Shown: positions 26,202 to 34,520 of the stretch, one piece after another
Numbering within the stretch: position 1 is the first letter of the stretch
Layout: each line of letters begins with the position of its first letter
Origin: Gemmatimonadaceae bacterium
GTDB taxonomy: Bacteria > Gemmatimonadota > Gemmatimonadetes > Gemmatimonadales > Gemmatimonadaceae
Assembly: GCA_016742275.1 (NCBI GenBank)
Contig: JACVCD010000007.1
Coordinates: 166,312-230,311 of the forward strand
Length of the DNA: 64,000 nt
Direction: 5' to 3'
Made by a program: the position numbers and the translations under genes
Notes under the pieces: model-generated
The model's input: only the letters and a program-made list of their open reading frames with translations
Told to the model about the DNA's origin: nothing
The model's database searches: none

Positions 26202-26217
26202 CGTTTCACGTGAAACA
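26202..26217. promoter_or_regulatory. parS-like centromere site 2
   Basis: A second copy of the same 16-mer as site 1, in the same orientation, 84 bases away. Two identical copies in a short non-coding gap beside parAB make chance very unlikely. Confidence 0.88.
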
Positions 26218-26269
26218 GTTGCTCACATTAGGCGCAGACATGGGCCGTGTATCAGGCCCCACAAGCAAA

Positions 26270-26295
26270 TCGCCCCGAGCCTGAGCCCGGGGCGA
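26270..26295 (-). terminator. Stem-loop after the SIMPL gene
   Basis: An 8-bp perfect GC-rich stem (TCGCCCCG / CGGGGCGA) with a 10-base loop lies 29 bases past the end of the minus-strand SIMPL gene and is followed on that strand by ATTTGCTT. Fits a terminator separating it from parA. Confidence 0.55.
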
Positions 26296-26323
26296 CTGTC
26301 CTTCTGGACTTGGCGCTACGTGA

Positions 26324-27088
26324 TCAGCGCGCCGAAAAGCGCCAGCGGGTCATGACGTTTACGGCAATGGTGCTGGTTCCGGCGCTCAGCTCGGTCGCGG
26401 CACCGGCCGCATCCATCTCCATCTTGGCCATGGCCATCATGGGGCGTGGTTCTGGACGCTCGTAATCATTCACGATGATCTCGAGCAGGCCGGCGATCTG
26501 CCCGCCCGCCGCGCGCGCCGCTACCTCTGCCTGCTTGCGGGCCTGAGCAACGGCCTGGGCGAGTGCTTCCTCCTGAGCCTTGGACCGGTCCTTCACAAAG
26601 AAGTCGAGTCCGGCCACCCGGTTGGCGCCATTGGCCAGACCGGCATCGATGACCTGCCCTGCCAGCTCAAGCTTCTCGGTCTCGACCGACACGATATTGC
26701 TGACCTGGTAGCCGTCGATCACGGTGCGCTTGAGTTTGTCATCGTAGCGCTGGATGGGCATGACGTTGTAGCCGAGCGTGCGGATCTGCGCCTGCGGAAT
26801 ACCGAGGTCCCGGATGGCCTTCAGGACAGCCGCCTGCTTCTTGTTGTTTTCAGCAGCTGCGGCGGCCGAGGTCTTGGCCTGGGTCTCTACGCCGACCTGG
26901 ACTCGCGCACGATCAGGGGCGACCTGCACCTCGCCACGGGCATTCACGCTGATGGCGGGCGGCTGTTCGGCCGGAACGACCTGAGCACCAGCTGACGTGG
27001 CCATGGGAACCATGGCTGCTCCGGCAAGCAGTGCGGTACCATACCATATAGTTCGCGGCGAAAACGATCGGCGATTCTGCGATGACAT
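26324..27088 (-). CDS. Secreted SIMPL-domain (DUF541) protein
   Basis: 254 residues from the ATG at 27088, which has a GGGAG ribosome binding site 7 bases upstream. The open frame runs 52 residues further upstream but through AT-rich non-coding DNA. A signal peptide precedes ISVNARGEVQVAPDRARVQVGVETQ, the opening of the SIMPL fold (compare the BP26/OMP28 type). Further family segments are IPQAQIRTLGYNVMPIQRYDD, ISNIVSVETEKLELAGQVID and KDRSKAQEEALAQAVAQARKQAE. Members are periplasmic or outer-membrane proteins that oligomerise; a precise role is not known. It sits where rsmG is often found, between mnmG and parA. Confidence 0.85.
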   Translation of the reverse strand: MSSQNRRSFSPRTIWYGTALLAGAAMVPMATSAGAQVVPAEQPPAISVNARGEVQVAPDRARVQVGVETQAKTSAAAAAENNKKQAAVLKAIRDLGIPQAQIRTLGYNVMPIQRYDDKLKRTVIDGYQVSNIVSVETEKLELAGQVIDAGLANGANRVAGLDFFVKDRSKAQEEALAQAVAQARKQAEVAARAAGGQIAGLLEIIVNDYERPEPRPMMAMAKMEMDAAGAATELSAGTSTIAVNVMTRWRFSAR

Positions 27089-27246
27089 ATTGATCTCCCA
27101 AGCAGGGCGAAAGTGGAACGGTTGTGTTGTTGCAAATACTGGAACACGACTGATGGGACTAGCCGCTGCTATAGCTACCTGCAACGATCGGGCGTCGTCA
27201 CCGACGCCTATATAATGAAACGCCGGTGGAGCGAAAACTTGCACAC

Positions 27247-27271
27247 ATAAGTGACTTATAGGGTCACTTAT
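27247..27271. promoter_or_regulatory. Palindromic operator-like site in AT-rich gap
   Basis: A perfect 9-bp inverted repeat ATAAGTGAC / GTCACTTAT with a 7-base spacer lies in the 248-base gap between mnmG and the SIMPL gene, which is much more AT-rich than the rest. The size and AT content suit a dimeric regulator's operator better than a terminator. What binds it is unknown. Confidence 0.45.
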
Positions 27272-27336
27272 ACGCCAGTATCGTTACACTGGTTAGGAAA
27301 ACCACAAATCCAGCCCCAATGTGCCTGTTGGTATAG

Positions 27337-29295
27337 TTAGGAAACAGCCTTCGGCCGCCGAATCTCAAACAGCAAATTCTGCAGGTCAGCCGGACTGATC
27401 CCTGGAATTGCGCTGGCCTGCGCCATGGTGCTTGGGCGAACAGTTTCGAGTTTCTGACGCGCTTCCATGGAGAGCGTGCTCAGCGATGGATAGTTCAACC
27501 ACTCCGGCAAACGGATTGCGCCCTGCGCGGCGAGACGCTCCGCGCGGGCGCGTTCCTTCTCGAAATACCCCGAATACTTGATTTCGAGTTCGGCGCCGAC
27601 AACCGCGTCACTCGACAGATGAGCTCCAACACCCGCCGCCTCGAATAGCGCCGACAAGGTGACATCCTGTCGCTTGGCCAATTCCGCCGCGCGGACCGCA
27701 TGCAGCAGTGGCCTCGAACCAAAGGACTCCAGCACCGGATCGGCTATTTCAGGCGGCATGCTCGTTGCCTCGGCCAGGCGCAGTGCTTCGCGCACCGCGC
27801 CAAGTCTGGTGGTGAGCATGTCCTGCTCTGCTGCACTATAGAGTCCCGCCTCATCAGCAATGGCACCAAGTCGCGCGAGTGCATTGTCCTGTCGCACGGT
27901 GAGTCGGAACTCACTGCGCGACGTGAACAGTCGATATGGCTCGTCGACACCACGCGTGACGAGATCATTCACCAACACGCCGATGTAACTCGTCTCTCGG
28001 CCCAGTACGATGGCCTCGCGCTGCTGCGTGAAACGCGCCGCGTTGAGCCCCGCAATCACACCCTGACCCGCTGCTTCCTCGTAGCCCGTCGTGCCATTCA
28101 CCTGGCCAGCGAAATACAATCCGCCAATCGCGCGCGACTGCAACGACGCATCGAGTTGTGTCGGCGGATAGTAGTCGTATTCGATCGCGTAACCGGCGCG
28201 TGTCATGCGCACATTTTCGAGACCACGCACGGTACGCATCACGGCGAGTTGCACCGGTGCCGGCAACGAGGTGGAGAGACCGTTCACGTACAGTTCCTGC
28301 GTATCATGTCCCTCGGGTTCGAGGAACAACTGATGACGCGACTTGTCTGGGAACTTGACCACCTTGTCTTCGACACTCGGGCAATAGCGCGGTCCGCGCG
28401 ATGCGATCGCACCACCGTACATCGCTGATTCATTGATGTGATCGGCAATGAGCGAAGTGCCCGATTCTTCGAGCCAGGTGATCCAGCACGGCATCTGCTC
28501 CGGATGCCGCGTGGCATCTGCTGCTGACACACGCGGCGTACTCCAGAAGTGCGACCACGAATAGTCGAACTGTTCGATCTCACTGTCCTGCTGCTCGAGC
28601 AATGCGAGACCGACCGAGCGTCCATCAATACGTGGTGGTGTTCCGGTCTTGAAGCGCGCCGTGGTGAGGCCGATGGCATCGAGCTGCTCGCCGAGCAATA
28701 CCGATGGTGCTTCACCGGCTCGTCCACCACTGATGCGCGTATCGGTGCCGATGTGCATGGTGCCACGTCCGAATGTGCCGGTGGTGAGCACGACGGCGCG
28801 CGCGCCGAATCGTCGTCCTTCGCGTGTTTCGACACCGGCTACCCGCGGTGCTGCACCGGATTCGTTATCGAACAGCAGACGCGCCACCATACCCTGAATG
28901 GTGAGCAGACCCGGATGTGCTTCGAGCAATTGCCGAATGGCGCGGCGATAGAGTCCGCGATCACACTGCGCACGCGGTGCCCAGACGGCAGGGCCTTTGC
29001 CGCGATTGAGCATGCGGAATTGCAGGGTGGCCATGTCGGTGGCGCGCGCGATGATGCCACCCAGCGCGTCGACTTCGCGCACGACCGTGCCTTTGGCGAT
29101 ACCGCCGATGGCTGGGTTGCATGACAGCTGTCCGATCTGCTCGAGTGCGCCGGTGATGAGCGCGACACTCGCGCCGCTGCGAGCTGCCGCGACCGCAGCC
29201 TCCGTTCCGGCGTGCCCGCCACCAATCACGATCACATCGAAGCTGGCTTCGAGTGATTCGCTGGTGGGAGACGGGATGCGGTCGTACAGTGTCAT
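27337..29295 (-). CDS. mnmG: tRNA uridine-5-carboxymethylaminomethyl modification enzyme MnmG (GidA)
   Basis: 652 residues. N-terminal FAD-binding motif VIVIGGGHAGTEAAVAAARSG, then CNPAIGGIAKGTVVREVDALGG, FKTGTPPRIDGRS, and RAIGGLYFAGQVNGTTGYEEAA, all specific to MnmG. The C-terminal helical domain contains IPGISPADLQNLL. With MnmE it installs the carboxymethylaminomethyl group at wobble uridine 34 of certain tRNAs in the cytosol. mnmG next to parAB is a common gene order close to chromosomal origins. No mnmE or rsmG is seen in the window. Confidence 0.97.
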   Translation of the reverse strand: MTLYDRIPSPTSESLEASFDVIVIGGGHAGTEAAVAAARSGASVALITGALEQIGQLSCNPAIGGIAKGTVVREVDALGGIIARATDMATLQFRMLNRGKGPAVWAPRAQCDRGLYRRAIRQLLEAHPGLLTIQGMVARLLFDNESGAAPRVAGVETREGRRFGARAVVLTTGTFGRGTMHIGTDTRISGGRAGEAPSVLLGEQLDAIGLTTARFKTGTPPRIDGRSVGLALLEQQDSEIEQFDYSWSHFWSTPRVSAADATRHPEQMPCWITWLEESGTSLIADHINESAMYGGAIASRGPRYCPSVEDKVVKFPDKSRHQLFLEPEGHDTQELYVNGLSTSLPAPVQLAVMRTVRGLENVRMTRAGYAIEYDYYPPTQLDASLQSRAIGGLYFAGQVNGTTGYEEAAGQGVIAGLNAARFTQQREAIVLGRETSYIGVLVNDLVTRGVDEPYRLFTSRSEFRLTVRQDNALARLGAIADEAGLYSAAEQDMLTTRLGAVREALRLAEATSMPPEIADPVLESFGSRPLLHAVRAAELAKRQDVTLSALFEAAGVGAHLSSDAVVGAELEIKYSGYFEKERARAERLAAQGAIRLPEWLNYPSLSTLSMEARQKLETVRPSTMAQASAIPGISPADLQNLLFEIRRPKAVS

Positions 29296-29364
29296 GCCGG
29301 ATATCAGGTCGGAAGTACGATCGAAGGAGTTCCGGACACGTCCGGGGTTACGCAGATTGCTCGC

Positions 29365-29655
29365 ATGCCACTTACGCTATCGCAGACCGCACCATCGGTG
29401 CTCATTCGTCGCAGCGCCTTTGAACGTGTTGGGCTTTCGCGCGCCCAGTTTGATGAGGCCCTCAATCTCACGCCCGACGAATTTCGCATCGAGGGTTCGC
29501 TGATCGTGATCGGCCCTCTGGTCGGTGAGGACACGGCCACCGATCTCATCGCGTTGCTCGAGGAGTCGGGATTGGTGTACTACGAAGACTTCTTCGAACT
29601 GAGCGGCAACTGGCCCGACTGGTTGCGACTTTTTGCGATGGACGCGGGAAGCTGA
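29365..29655 (+). CDS. Small conserved-looking hypothetical protein
   Basis: 96 residues, no signal peptide or membrane segment. It looks like a compact alpha/beta protein (ERVGLSRAQFDEALNLTPDEF; GPLVGEDTATDLIALLEESGL) and has a balanced, non-shadow composition. It is divergent from mnmG across 69 bases. Its last 76 bases overlap the end of the opposite-strand gene. I do not recognise a family. Confidence 0.55.
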   Translation: MPLTLSQTAPSVLIRRSAFERVGLSRAQFDEALNLTPDEFRIEGSLIVIGPLVGEDTATDLIALLEESGLVYYEDFFELSGNWPDWLRLFAMDAGS

Positions 29656-29939
29656 GCGAACCAACCGGTTCGCGTCTGCTTCATCCAGGCGTCGCTGCGG
29701 CGCAGCACGCCCTCCCATCCACAATCCAAGCACCAGCTCCGTCGAAAGCGACGGGCAAAGAGTCGCCACCACCCCGCACGTTCGACAGCGAGTGTATTGC
29801 CGTCGCACATGGGGCACTGCTCACCTTCGGGAAACATGCCGAAGAACACCTTGGTGAGCAGTACGAACATCGCGAGCTGCAGCGCGCTGATGACGGCGAT
29901 GAAGATGAGCGCGTCGGACCAGCTCCACTGGCCAGGCAC
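29580..29939 (-). CDS. Small membrane protein with zinc-ribbon-like cysteines
   Basis: 119 residues from a GTG at 29939 that shares its G with the preceding TAG stop (TAGTG). One N-terminal membrane helix (ALIFIAVISALQLAMFVLL) is followed by a CPMCDG...CLDCGW four-cysteine pattern, likely a structural zinc ribbon in the cytosol. The C-terminal 25 residues are antisense to the small plus-strand gene and look less natural, but no earlier stop exists. Coupled to the upstream membrane protein. Function unknown. Confidence 0.6.
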   Translation of the reverse strand: MPGQWSWSDALIFIAVISALQLAMFVLLTKVFFGMFPEGEQCPMCDGNTLAVERAGWWRLFARRFRRSWCLDCGWEGVLRRSDAWMKQTRTGWFAQLPASIAKSRNQSGQLPLSSKKSS

Positions 29940-30502
29940 TAGAGTCTCTTCTCGACCAGCGACCAGAGTTCGGCGATTGCCACGCCGTCTTCCACGCGGT
30001 CGATGACCACATCCGATCCTACAGGCAGCGCCGTGTCATCCATGGCGCGCACGGGCAGGACGTGGTCGCTGCCGTCGAGTGTGTAGATCAGAGTGCCGGT
30101 ACCGTTCGCTGCAGCGTTCTGTGTGACACGGGCGAGCGTACCCTGCAACAGGTAGCGCTGATCGACCTGGTCATTCCGCGCGCTGGGAATGGCCCAACGT
30201 GCAATGAGCAGCGACTGCAGCGCATAGGCGCCGCCACCCGTCGCGATGGCCACGATCAAGCTGGCGTACCAGGCCCACTCGGTATGTCGCGTGAGCAGGT
30301 AGCCGCACAGTCCAAACGAAAAGGCAAACGCCGCGATGCTGGACAGATTGAACAGCGCGGATGGCTCGGCCGCGGGATCGTGTTCGGTCCGGCGTTCATG
30401 GGGCACACCCACCGGTTGCACGCGACGTTCAGTGCCATGAAGCATGGCGATGACGCCGAGTACGAGGCCGGTGAGCAGAAAGGCGAGGGTTACTGCGGTC
30501 AT
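29939..30502 (-). CDS. Membrane protein with NfeD-like OB-fold C-terminus
   Basis: 187 residues with about three membrane helices (TLAFLLTGLVLGVIAML, SIAAFAFSFGLCGYLL, WYASLIVAIATGGGAYAL) and a C-terminal soluble beta domain (LLQGTLARVTQNAAANGTGTL... VLPVRAMDD... GSDVVIDRVEDGVAIAELW) that resembles the OB fold of NfeD/YqiJ proteins. Such proteins often partner flotillin/SPFH proteins; no SPFH gene is seen next to it. Translationally coupled to the zinc-ribbon membrane protein. Confidence 0.7.
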   Translation of the reverse strand: MTAVTLAFLLTGLVLGVIAMLHGTERRVQPVGVPHERRTEHDPAAEPSALFNLSSIAAFAFSFGLCGYLLTRHTEWAWYASLIVAIATGGGAYALQSLLIARWAIPSARNDQVDQRYLLQGTLARVTQNAAANGTGTLIYTLDGSDHVLPVRAMDDTALPVGSDVVIDRVEDGVAIAELWSLVEKRL

Positions 30503-30556
30503 GCTTCAAGCTAGAGAATTCAGCTGGGGGATGCACCCCGGATTGCTACGACTGGG

Positions 30557-31576
30557 CTACGGCCGGGCTTTGGTCGCGCTGAACGTTTGCGCCAGAAACT
30601 CCGCTGCGCGCCACTCGCCGTAGTACCAGGCTGACCATGGCCAGCGACCGGCGGTGAAGCCGACGTGACCGCCGCGGGCGGGGAACTCGGTTTTCACATG
30701 GTCGGAGCTTCCGTTGGCGACCACGGTTTGCACTTCGCTCAGAACCTCGGGCGGCAGGAACGGGTCATCGACGGCATTGAGGAGCAGCGTGGGGACCGCG
30801 ATCTGATCGAGGTACGGCAGCGAACTGGCGCGCGCATAGTAGTCGGCGGCGCTGGCGAACCCATGCACAGGCGCGGTGAACGCGTCATCAAAATCCCAAA
30901 GGGTGCGGACTCGTGAAACGGGGTGCAAGCCGGCGAGCTCAGCGTGGCGGTTGATTTTGCCGAGCGCCTTGGGAATGAGAGATTTTAAAAAGAACTGCTC
31001 GTATACTGTTCCGAAGCTGCGTCCAATCTGTCGCGATGCTCGCGCAAGATCGTACGGCACGGACATGGCTGCGGCGCCCCGAATCAGGGATGCTGCTCGC
31101 TCTCCTAACTCACCCAGCAGCTTGCAGAGCACGTTCCCGCCCAGCGACACGCCCACCACCCCCAATGGTGCGCTGGGGAATGTCTGGCGAAGCTGGGTGA
31201 TCACCCAGAGCGGGTCCGACGTCTCGCCGGAATGGTAGGAGCGGGGCAGCCGGTTTGGCTCCGAACCACAGCTGCGGAAGAGCAGAAGATCCGCAGCCCA
31301 TCCACGCGCCTGGGCCTCGCGAAACATGGCCCGGACATAGTGGGAATGGAGGCCGCCCTCGAGCCCGTGCAACAAGAGAAGGCGCGGCGTGGCGGGGTCG
31401 GTGGGGCCTTTCAGGCGCACCAGTTCGACGAAATCGCCGTCCGGGGTGTCCCAGCGTTCGGTGGTGACCGGCAGCTGCGGCGAATGCGCGCGCGGTTCCC
31501 GCCGTCCGAGACGTCCCCAGAGGGTCGCGGTGTGGGGATCGGGAAGCCACCAGGCTGGCCGGTACTCGCGGGTCAT
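30557..31576 (-). CDS. YheT-family alpha/beta hydrolase
   Basis: 339 residues. It has the YheT/EMB8 layout: PDPHTATLWGRL near the start, the oxyanion segment LLLHGLEGGLHSHYVR, RSCGSEPNRLPRSYHSGET, and the nucleophile elbow GVSLGGN. The late part has LLLNAVDDPFLP (acid) and ARGGHVGF (histidine). Soluble, probably an esterase or lipase-like hydrolase with unknown substrate. It is divergent from the symporter gene. Confidence 0.88.
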   Translation of the reverse strand: MTREYRPAWWLPDPHTATLWGRLGRREPRAHSPQLPVTTERWDTPDGDFVELVRLKGPTDPATPRLLLLHGLEGGLHSHYVRAMFREAQARGWAADLLLFRSCGSEPNRLPRSYHSGETSDPLWVITQLRQTFPSAPLGVVGVSLGGNVLCKLLGELGERAASLIRGAAAMSVPYDLARASRQIGRSFGTVYEQFFLKSLIPKALGKINRHAELAGLHPVSRVRTLWDFDDAFTAPVHGFASAADYYARASSLPYLDQIAVPTLLLNAVDDPFLPPEVLSEVQTVVANGSSDHVKTEFPARGGHVGFTAGRWPWSAWYYGEWRAAEFLAQTFSATKARP

Positions 31577-31709
31577 GCGGGAATGCTAATGAATGCGCCA
31601 CGCCTGCAGATGGTAGGCGCCGCGCTCCCCCTCGCGCGGAGTGCAAACAGACGCGAGGTTGCGCGGTTGCCTGTGCCGTCTGCACCTGGTCGCCCTTAGC
31701 CCACCTCGC

Positions 31710-32966
31710 GTGCTCTCCCGCATCGTTCGCAATCTCACGTTTCAGGTTCTGGTGGCGGTGTCGCTTGGCGTCATGCTTGGCGTCATTGCTCCCGACACTG
31801 CCAAGTCGCTCAAGCCGCTGGGAGACACGTTCATCAATCTTGTGAAGATGGTGATCACGCCGATCATCTTCCTCACGATTGTGCACGGCATTGCGAGCAT
31901 GGCGGACCTGAGCAAACTCGGTCGAGTCGGCGGCAAGGCGGTTCTGTACTTCGAGATCGTGTCCACGTTTGCCTTGGCCATTGGTCTCGTTGTGGTGAAT
32001 GTGACGAAGCCGGGCGCAGGACTCGATATCTCGTCGCTCGCCACCGGTGATGTGAGCAAGTACACAACGGCTGGCGCGCAGCAGGGGACGCTCGAGTTTC
32101 TGTTGCACATTGTGCCGAGCAACATCGTGGCGGCGTTTGCCGGTGGTGAGCTGCTGCCGGTGGTGTTCTTCTCGATTCTGTTTGGTGTGGCGCTCACGGC
32201 GGTTGGTGATGCCGGCCGTGATCTGATGGATTCGCTGGTGCGATTGCAGGCGGTGTTCTTCCGCATCGTGGCCATCGTGATGAAGGTGGCACCGATTGGT
32301 GCATTTGGTGCCATGGCGTATACGGTGGGCGCATTCGGACTCAAGACGCTGCTGCCGCTCGGACGCCTGATGCTCGATGTGTACCTCACCATGGCTCTGT
32401 TCATCTTTGTGGTGCTGGCACTCATTTGCCGCGCGTACGGTTTCCGCTTGTGGCGTTTTCTGCGCTATATCCGCGACGAGATTCTGCTGGTGCTTGGCAC
32501 GTCCAGCAGCGAAGCGGCACTGCCGCGCATGCTGGAGAAGATGGAGCGCTATGGCTGCGCCAAGCCGGTTGTGGGCCTCGTGATTCCCACCGGCTACTCG
32601 TTCAATCTCGATGGCACGAGCATCTACCTCAGCATGGCCGCGATCTTTATCGCGCAGGTATACGGCATCGACCTGTCGTGGGGTGAGCAGCTCACACTAC
32701 TCGGCATCCTCATGCTTACGAGCAAGGGTGCGGCGGGTGTGACAGGATCAGGCTTCATTGTGCTGGCATCCACGTTGGCAGCGACGCGCACGGTGCCGGT
32801 GGAAGGCGTAGCGATCCTGCTTGGCGTGGACCGATTCATGAGCGAGGCGCGCGCCATCACCAATCTCATTGGCAATGGTGTGGCCACGCTGGTGGTGTCG
32901 CGGAGCGAGAATGCGTTTGACGACGAAAAGCGGGCGTTGGCGGAGCAGGAAGCGGGGATCGTATAG
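31710..32966 (+). CDS. Dicarboxylate/amino acid:cation symporter (DAACS)
   Basis: 418 residues from the GTG at 31710, which gives the family N-terminus (LSRIVRNLTFQVLVAVSLG); a GTG at 31641 would add 23 residues rich in Arg/Cys that look non-coding. Family motifs are the serine-rich loop TSSSEAALPRMLEKM, GYSFNLDGTSIYLSMAAIFIAQ and GAAGVTGSGFIVLASTLA. Members (GltP, GltT, DctA) import glutamate, aspartate or C4-dicarboxylates with Na+ or H+. The exact substrate cannot be read off. Confidence 0.94.
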   Translation: MLSRIVRNLTFQVLVAVSLGVMLGVIAPDTAKSLKPLGDTFINLVKMVITPIIFLTIVHGIASMADLSKLGRVGGKAVLYFEIVSTFALAIGLVVVNVTKPGAGLDISSLATGDVSKYTTAGAQQGTLEFLLHIVPSNIVAAFAGGELLPVVFFSILFGVALTAVGDAGRDLMDSLVRLQAVFFRIVAIVMKVAPIGAFGAMAYTVGAFGLKTLLPLGRLMLDVYLTMALFIFVVLALICRAYGFRLWRFLRYIRDEILLVLGTSSSEAALPRMLEKMERYGCAKPVVGLVIPTGYSFNLDGTSIYLSMAAIFIAQVYGIDLSWGEQLTLLGILMLTSKGAAGVTGSGFIVLASTLAATRTVPVEGVAILLGVDRFMSEARAITNLIGNGVATLVVSRSENAFDDEKRALAEQEAGIV

Positions 32967-33014
32967 GCAATGACGGAGTGGAAACGCACACCGCTTTCTT
33001 CGTAGATTCCCCGT

Positions 33015-33374
33015 ATGCCAGCCCCCGACGTGCAGGTCCAGATCTTCGGTACGAAGAAGAGTTCCGAAACGCGAAAAGCGCTCCGCTTTTTTGCGGAGCG
33101 CCGAGTGAAGACGCACTTCGTGGATTTGGCTGAACGCGCTGCGGCGTTGGGTGAACTCAAGCGGTTCGTGCAGAAGTTCGGTATCGAAGGCATTCTCGAT
33201 CGCGAGAGCAAGCGATTTGCCGAACTTGGACTACGGACCGCGCTCTACGGTGAAGAGAAGTGGCTCAGCATTCTCGTCGATGAGCCCTATCTGCTGAAAC
33301 AGCCGCTGGTGCGATTTCAGCAGAAGTTGTGCGTGGGTGTCGACGAGAAACTGTTCAAAGAATGGCTTACTTGA
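33015..33374 (+). CDS. ArsC/Spx-fold protein lacking the catalytic cysteine
   Basis: 119 residues with the ArsC/Spx/YffB thioredoxin-like pattern (VQIFGTKKSSETRKALRFF, then FVDLAERAAALGELKRF). In arsenate reductase the loop after the first strand carries the catalytic Cys and in Spx a CxxC; here it reads KKSS. The only cysteine is in QQKLCVGVD near the C-terminus. It is thus unlikely to reduce arsenate. It may be a regulator or a binding protein. Its end overlaps the convergent propeller gene by 8 bases. Confidence 0.8.
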   Translation: MPAPDVQVQIFGTKKSSETRKALRFFAERRVKTHFVDLAERAAALGELKRFVQKFGIEGILDRESKRFAELGLRTALYGEEKWLSILVDEPYLLKQPLVRFQQKLCVGVDEKLFKEWLT

Positions 33375-34383
33375 GCGTGGTGTAAGCCACACCGTCCGGC
33401 GTTTCGCCAGCGGGGATTTCCCGCACCACACGACGCGCGGCCACGTCGATCACGGCTACGACACCGGCGCCACTAAAGGACAGAAATGCGTAGCGTCCGC
33501 TGGGCTCGAAGATGATGCCCTGCGGCGCCTTGCCCTTGAGATCGATGCGACCGAGTTCCTTGCGGGTGCTGCGCTCAAGGAAGCGCAGCGTTTCGCCGCG
33601 AAGGTCGGGCAGGAGCACCGTGCGATTGTCGGGCGAGAACAGCACGCGATAGGGCCAGCCGAATCCTTCGGCGGCGGTGGTGACTTGTCCGGTAGCAGCG
33701 TCTACGACACTCACGCGGCCGGTGGCATTGCTGCCCACCCAGACTTCCTTGCCGTCGGGTGTGACGTTGATGGCCTCGGGCTGCGCGGGAACGGCCACGG
33801 TGCGAATGGATGTGCCGCGCACCAGGTCGAGCTCTGAGACCGTGTTGCTGCCAATATCACCGGTCCAGCCGCGCGTGCCGTCGGCGGTAATACCGACCAT
33901 GTGCGACCCGTTCTGATTGGTCATCACGGTTTTCGCGATCTCGCCTGTGGCGAGACGCACCAGTAGTACGGCCTTGTCAGCCTCGACCGTCACGGCGGCA
34001 ATAGAGTCACCAGGCATCAGCATGATGCCATGCGGGCGACGGTACTGGCCAAGGCTGATGGTCTTGGTGACACGCCGGCCGGGCACGTCGATGACGGTGA
34101 GCGTATTCCCGGGCTGCGGACCTGTGCCGTAGTCGGTCACGACGGCGGTCTTTCCATCCCGCGAGACCACGATCTCGTGCGGGCCGTGCCCCGTGGGGAG
34201 CGTGGCCAGTGTGCGGCCCGACACCACATCGATGATGGTGGCGGTGGCCGGCGTCTTGTTGGTGATGATGAGGGTGCCTGAAAGACCCGACTGGGCCTTG
34301 GCAGCCAGAGGAGTGAGCCCGATCAGCATCGCGGTACCCGCGATCACGCCGAGAGTCGACACACGGCGAACGGAAGAAGACAT
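33367..34383 (-). CDS. Secreted YncE-like beta-propeller protein
   Basis: 338 residues with a signal peptide (VIAGTAMLIGLTPLAAKAQS) and about seven repeats of the type LATLPTGHGPHEIVVSRDGKTAVV and GHMV/GITADGTRGWTGDIG, as in YncE/surface-antigen NHL- or lactonase-like propellers. Such proteins are periplasmic binding or scaffold proteins; a few bind ligands, most have no known reaction. It is paralogous to the gene at 61706. Confidence 0.85.
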   Translation of the reverse strand: MSSSVRRVSTLGVIAGTAMLIGLTPLAAKAQSGLSGTLIITNKTPATATIIDVVSGRTLATLPTGHGPHEIVVSRDGKTAVVTDYGTGPQPGNTLTVIDVPGRRVTKTISLGQYRRPHGIMLMPGDSIAAVTVEADKAVLLVRLATGEIAKTVMTNQNGSHMVGITADGTRGWTGDIGSNTVSELDLVRGTSIRTVAVPAQPEAINVTPDGKEVWVGSNATGRVSVVDAATGQVTTAAEGFGWPYRVLFSPDNRTVLLPDLRGETLRFLERSTRKELGRIDLKGKAPQGIIFEPSGRYAFLSFSGAGVVAVIDVAARRVVREIPAGETPDGVAYTTLK

Positions 34384-34520
34384 GAAATGTTCCGGAAGAT
34401 GAGTGAGGCGTCCCCTAGCCGATCATGTGCCACGGACGCACACTCGTACGATAACGTCGGCCCTCATTTCCCGCGTCGAGCGCCACCGGTCGAGGTCGCA
34501 TCCCACCTTCGGAGCACAGT

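Noticed and set aside
27089..27336. Possible oriC in the AT-rich gap near mnmG
   Set aside because: No cluster of DnaA boxes (TTATNCACA) could be found; only the palindrome stands out.
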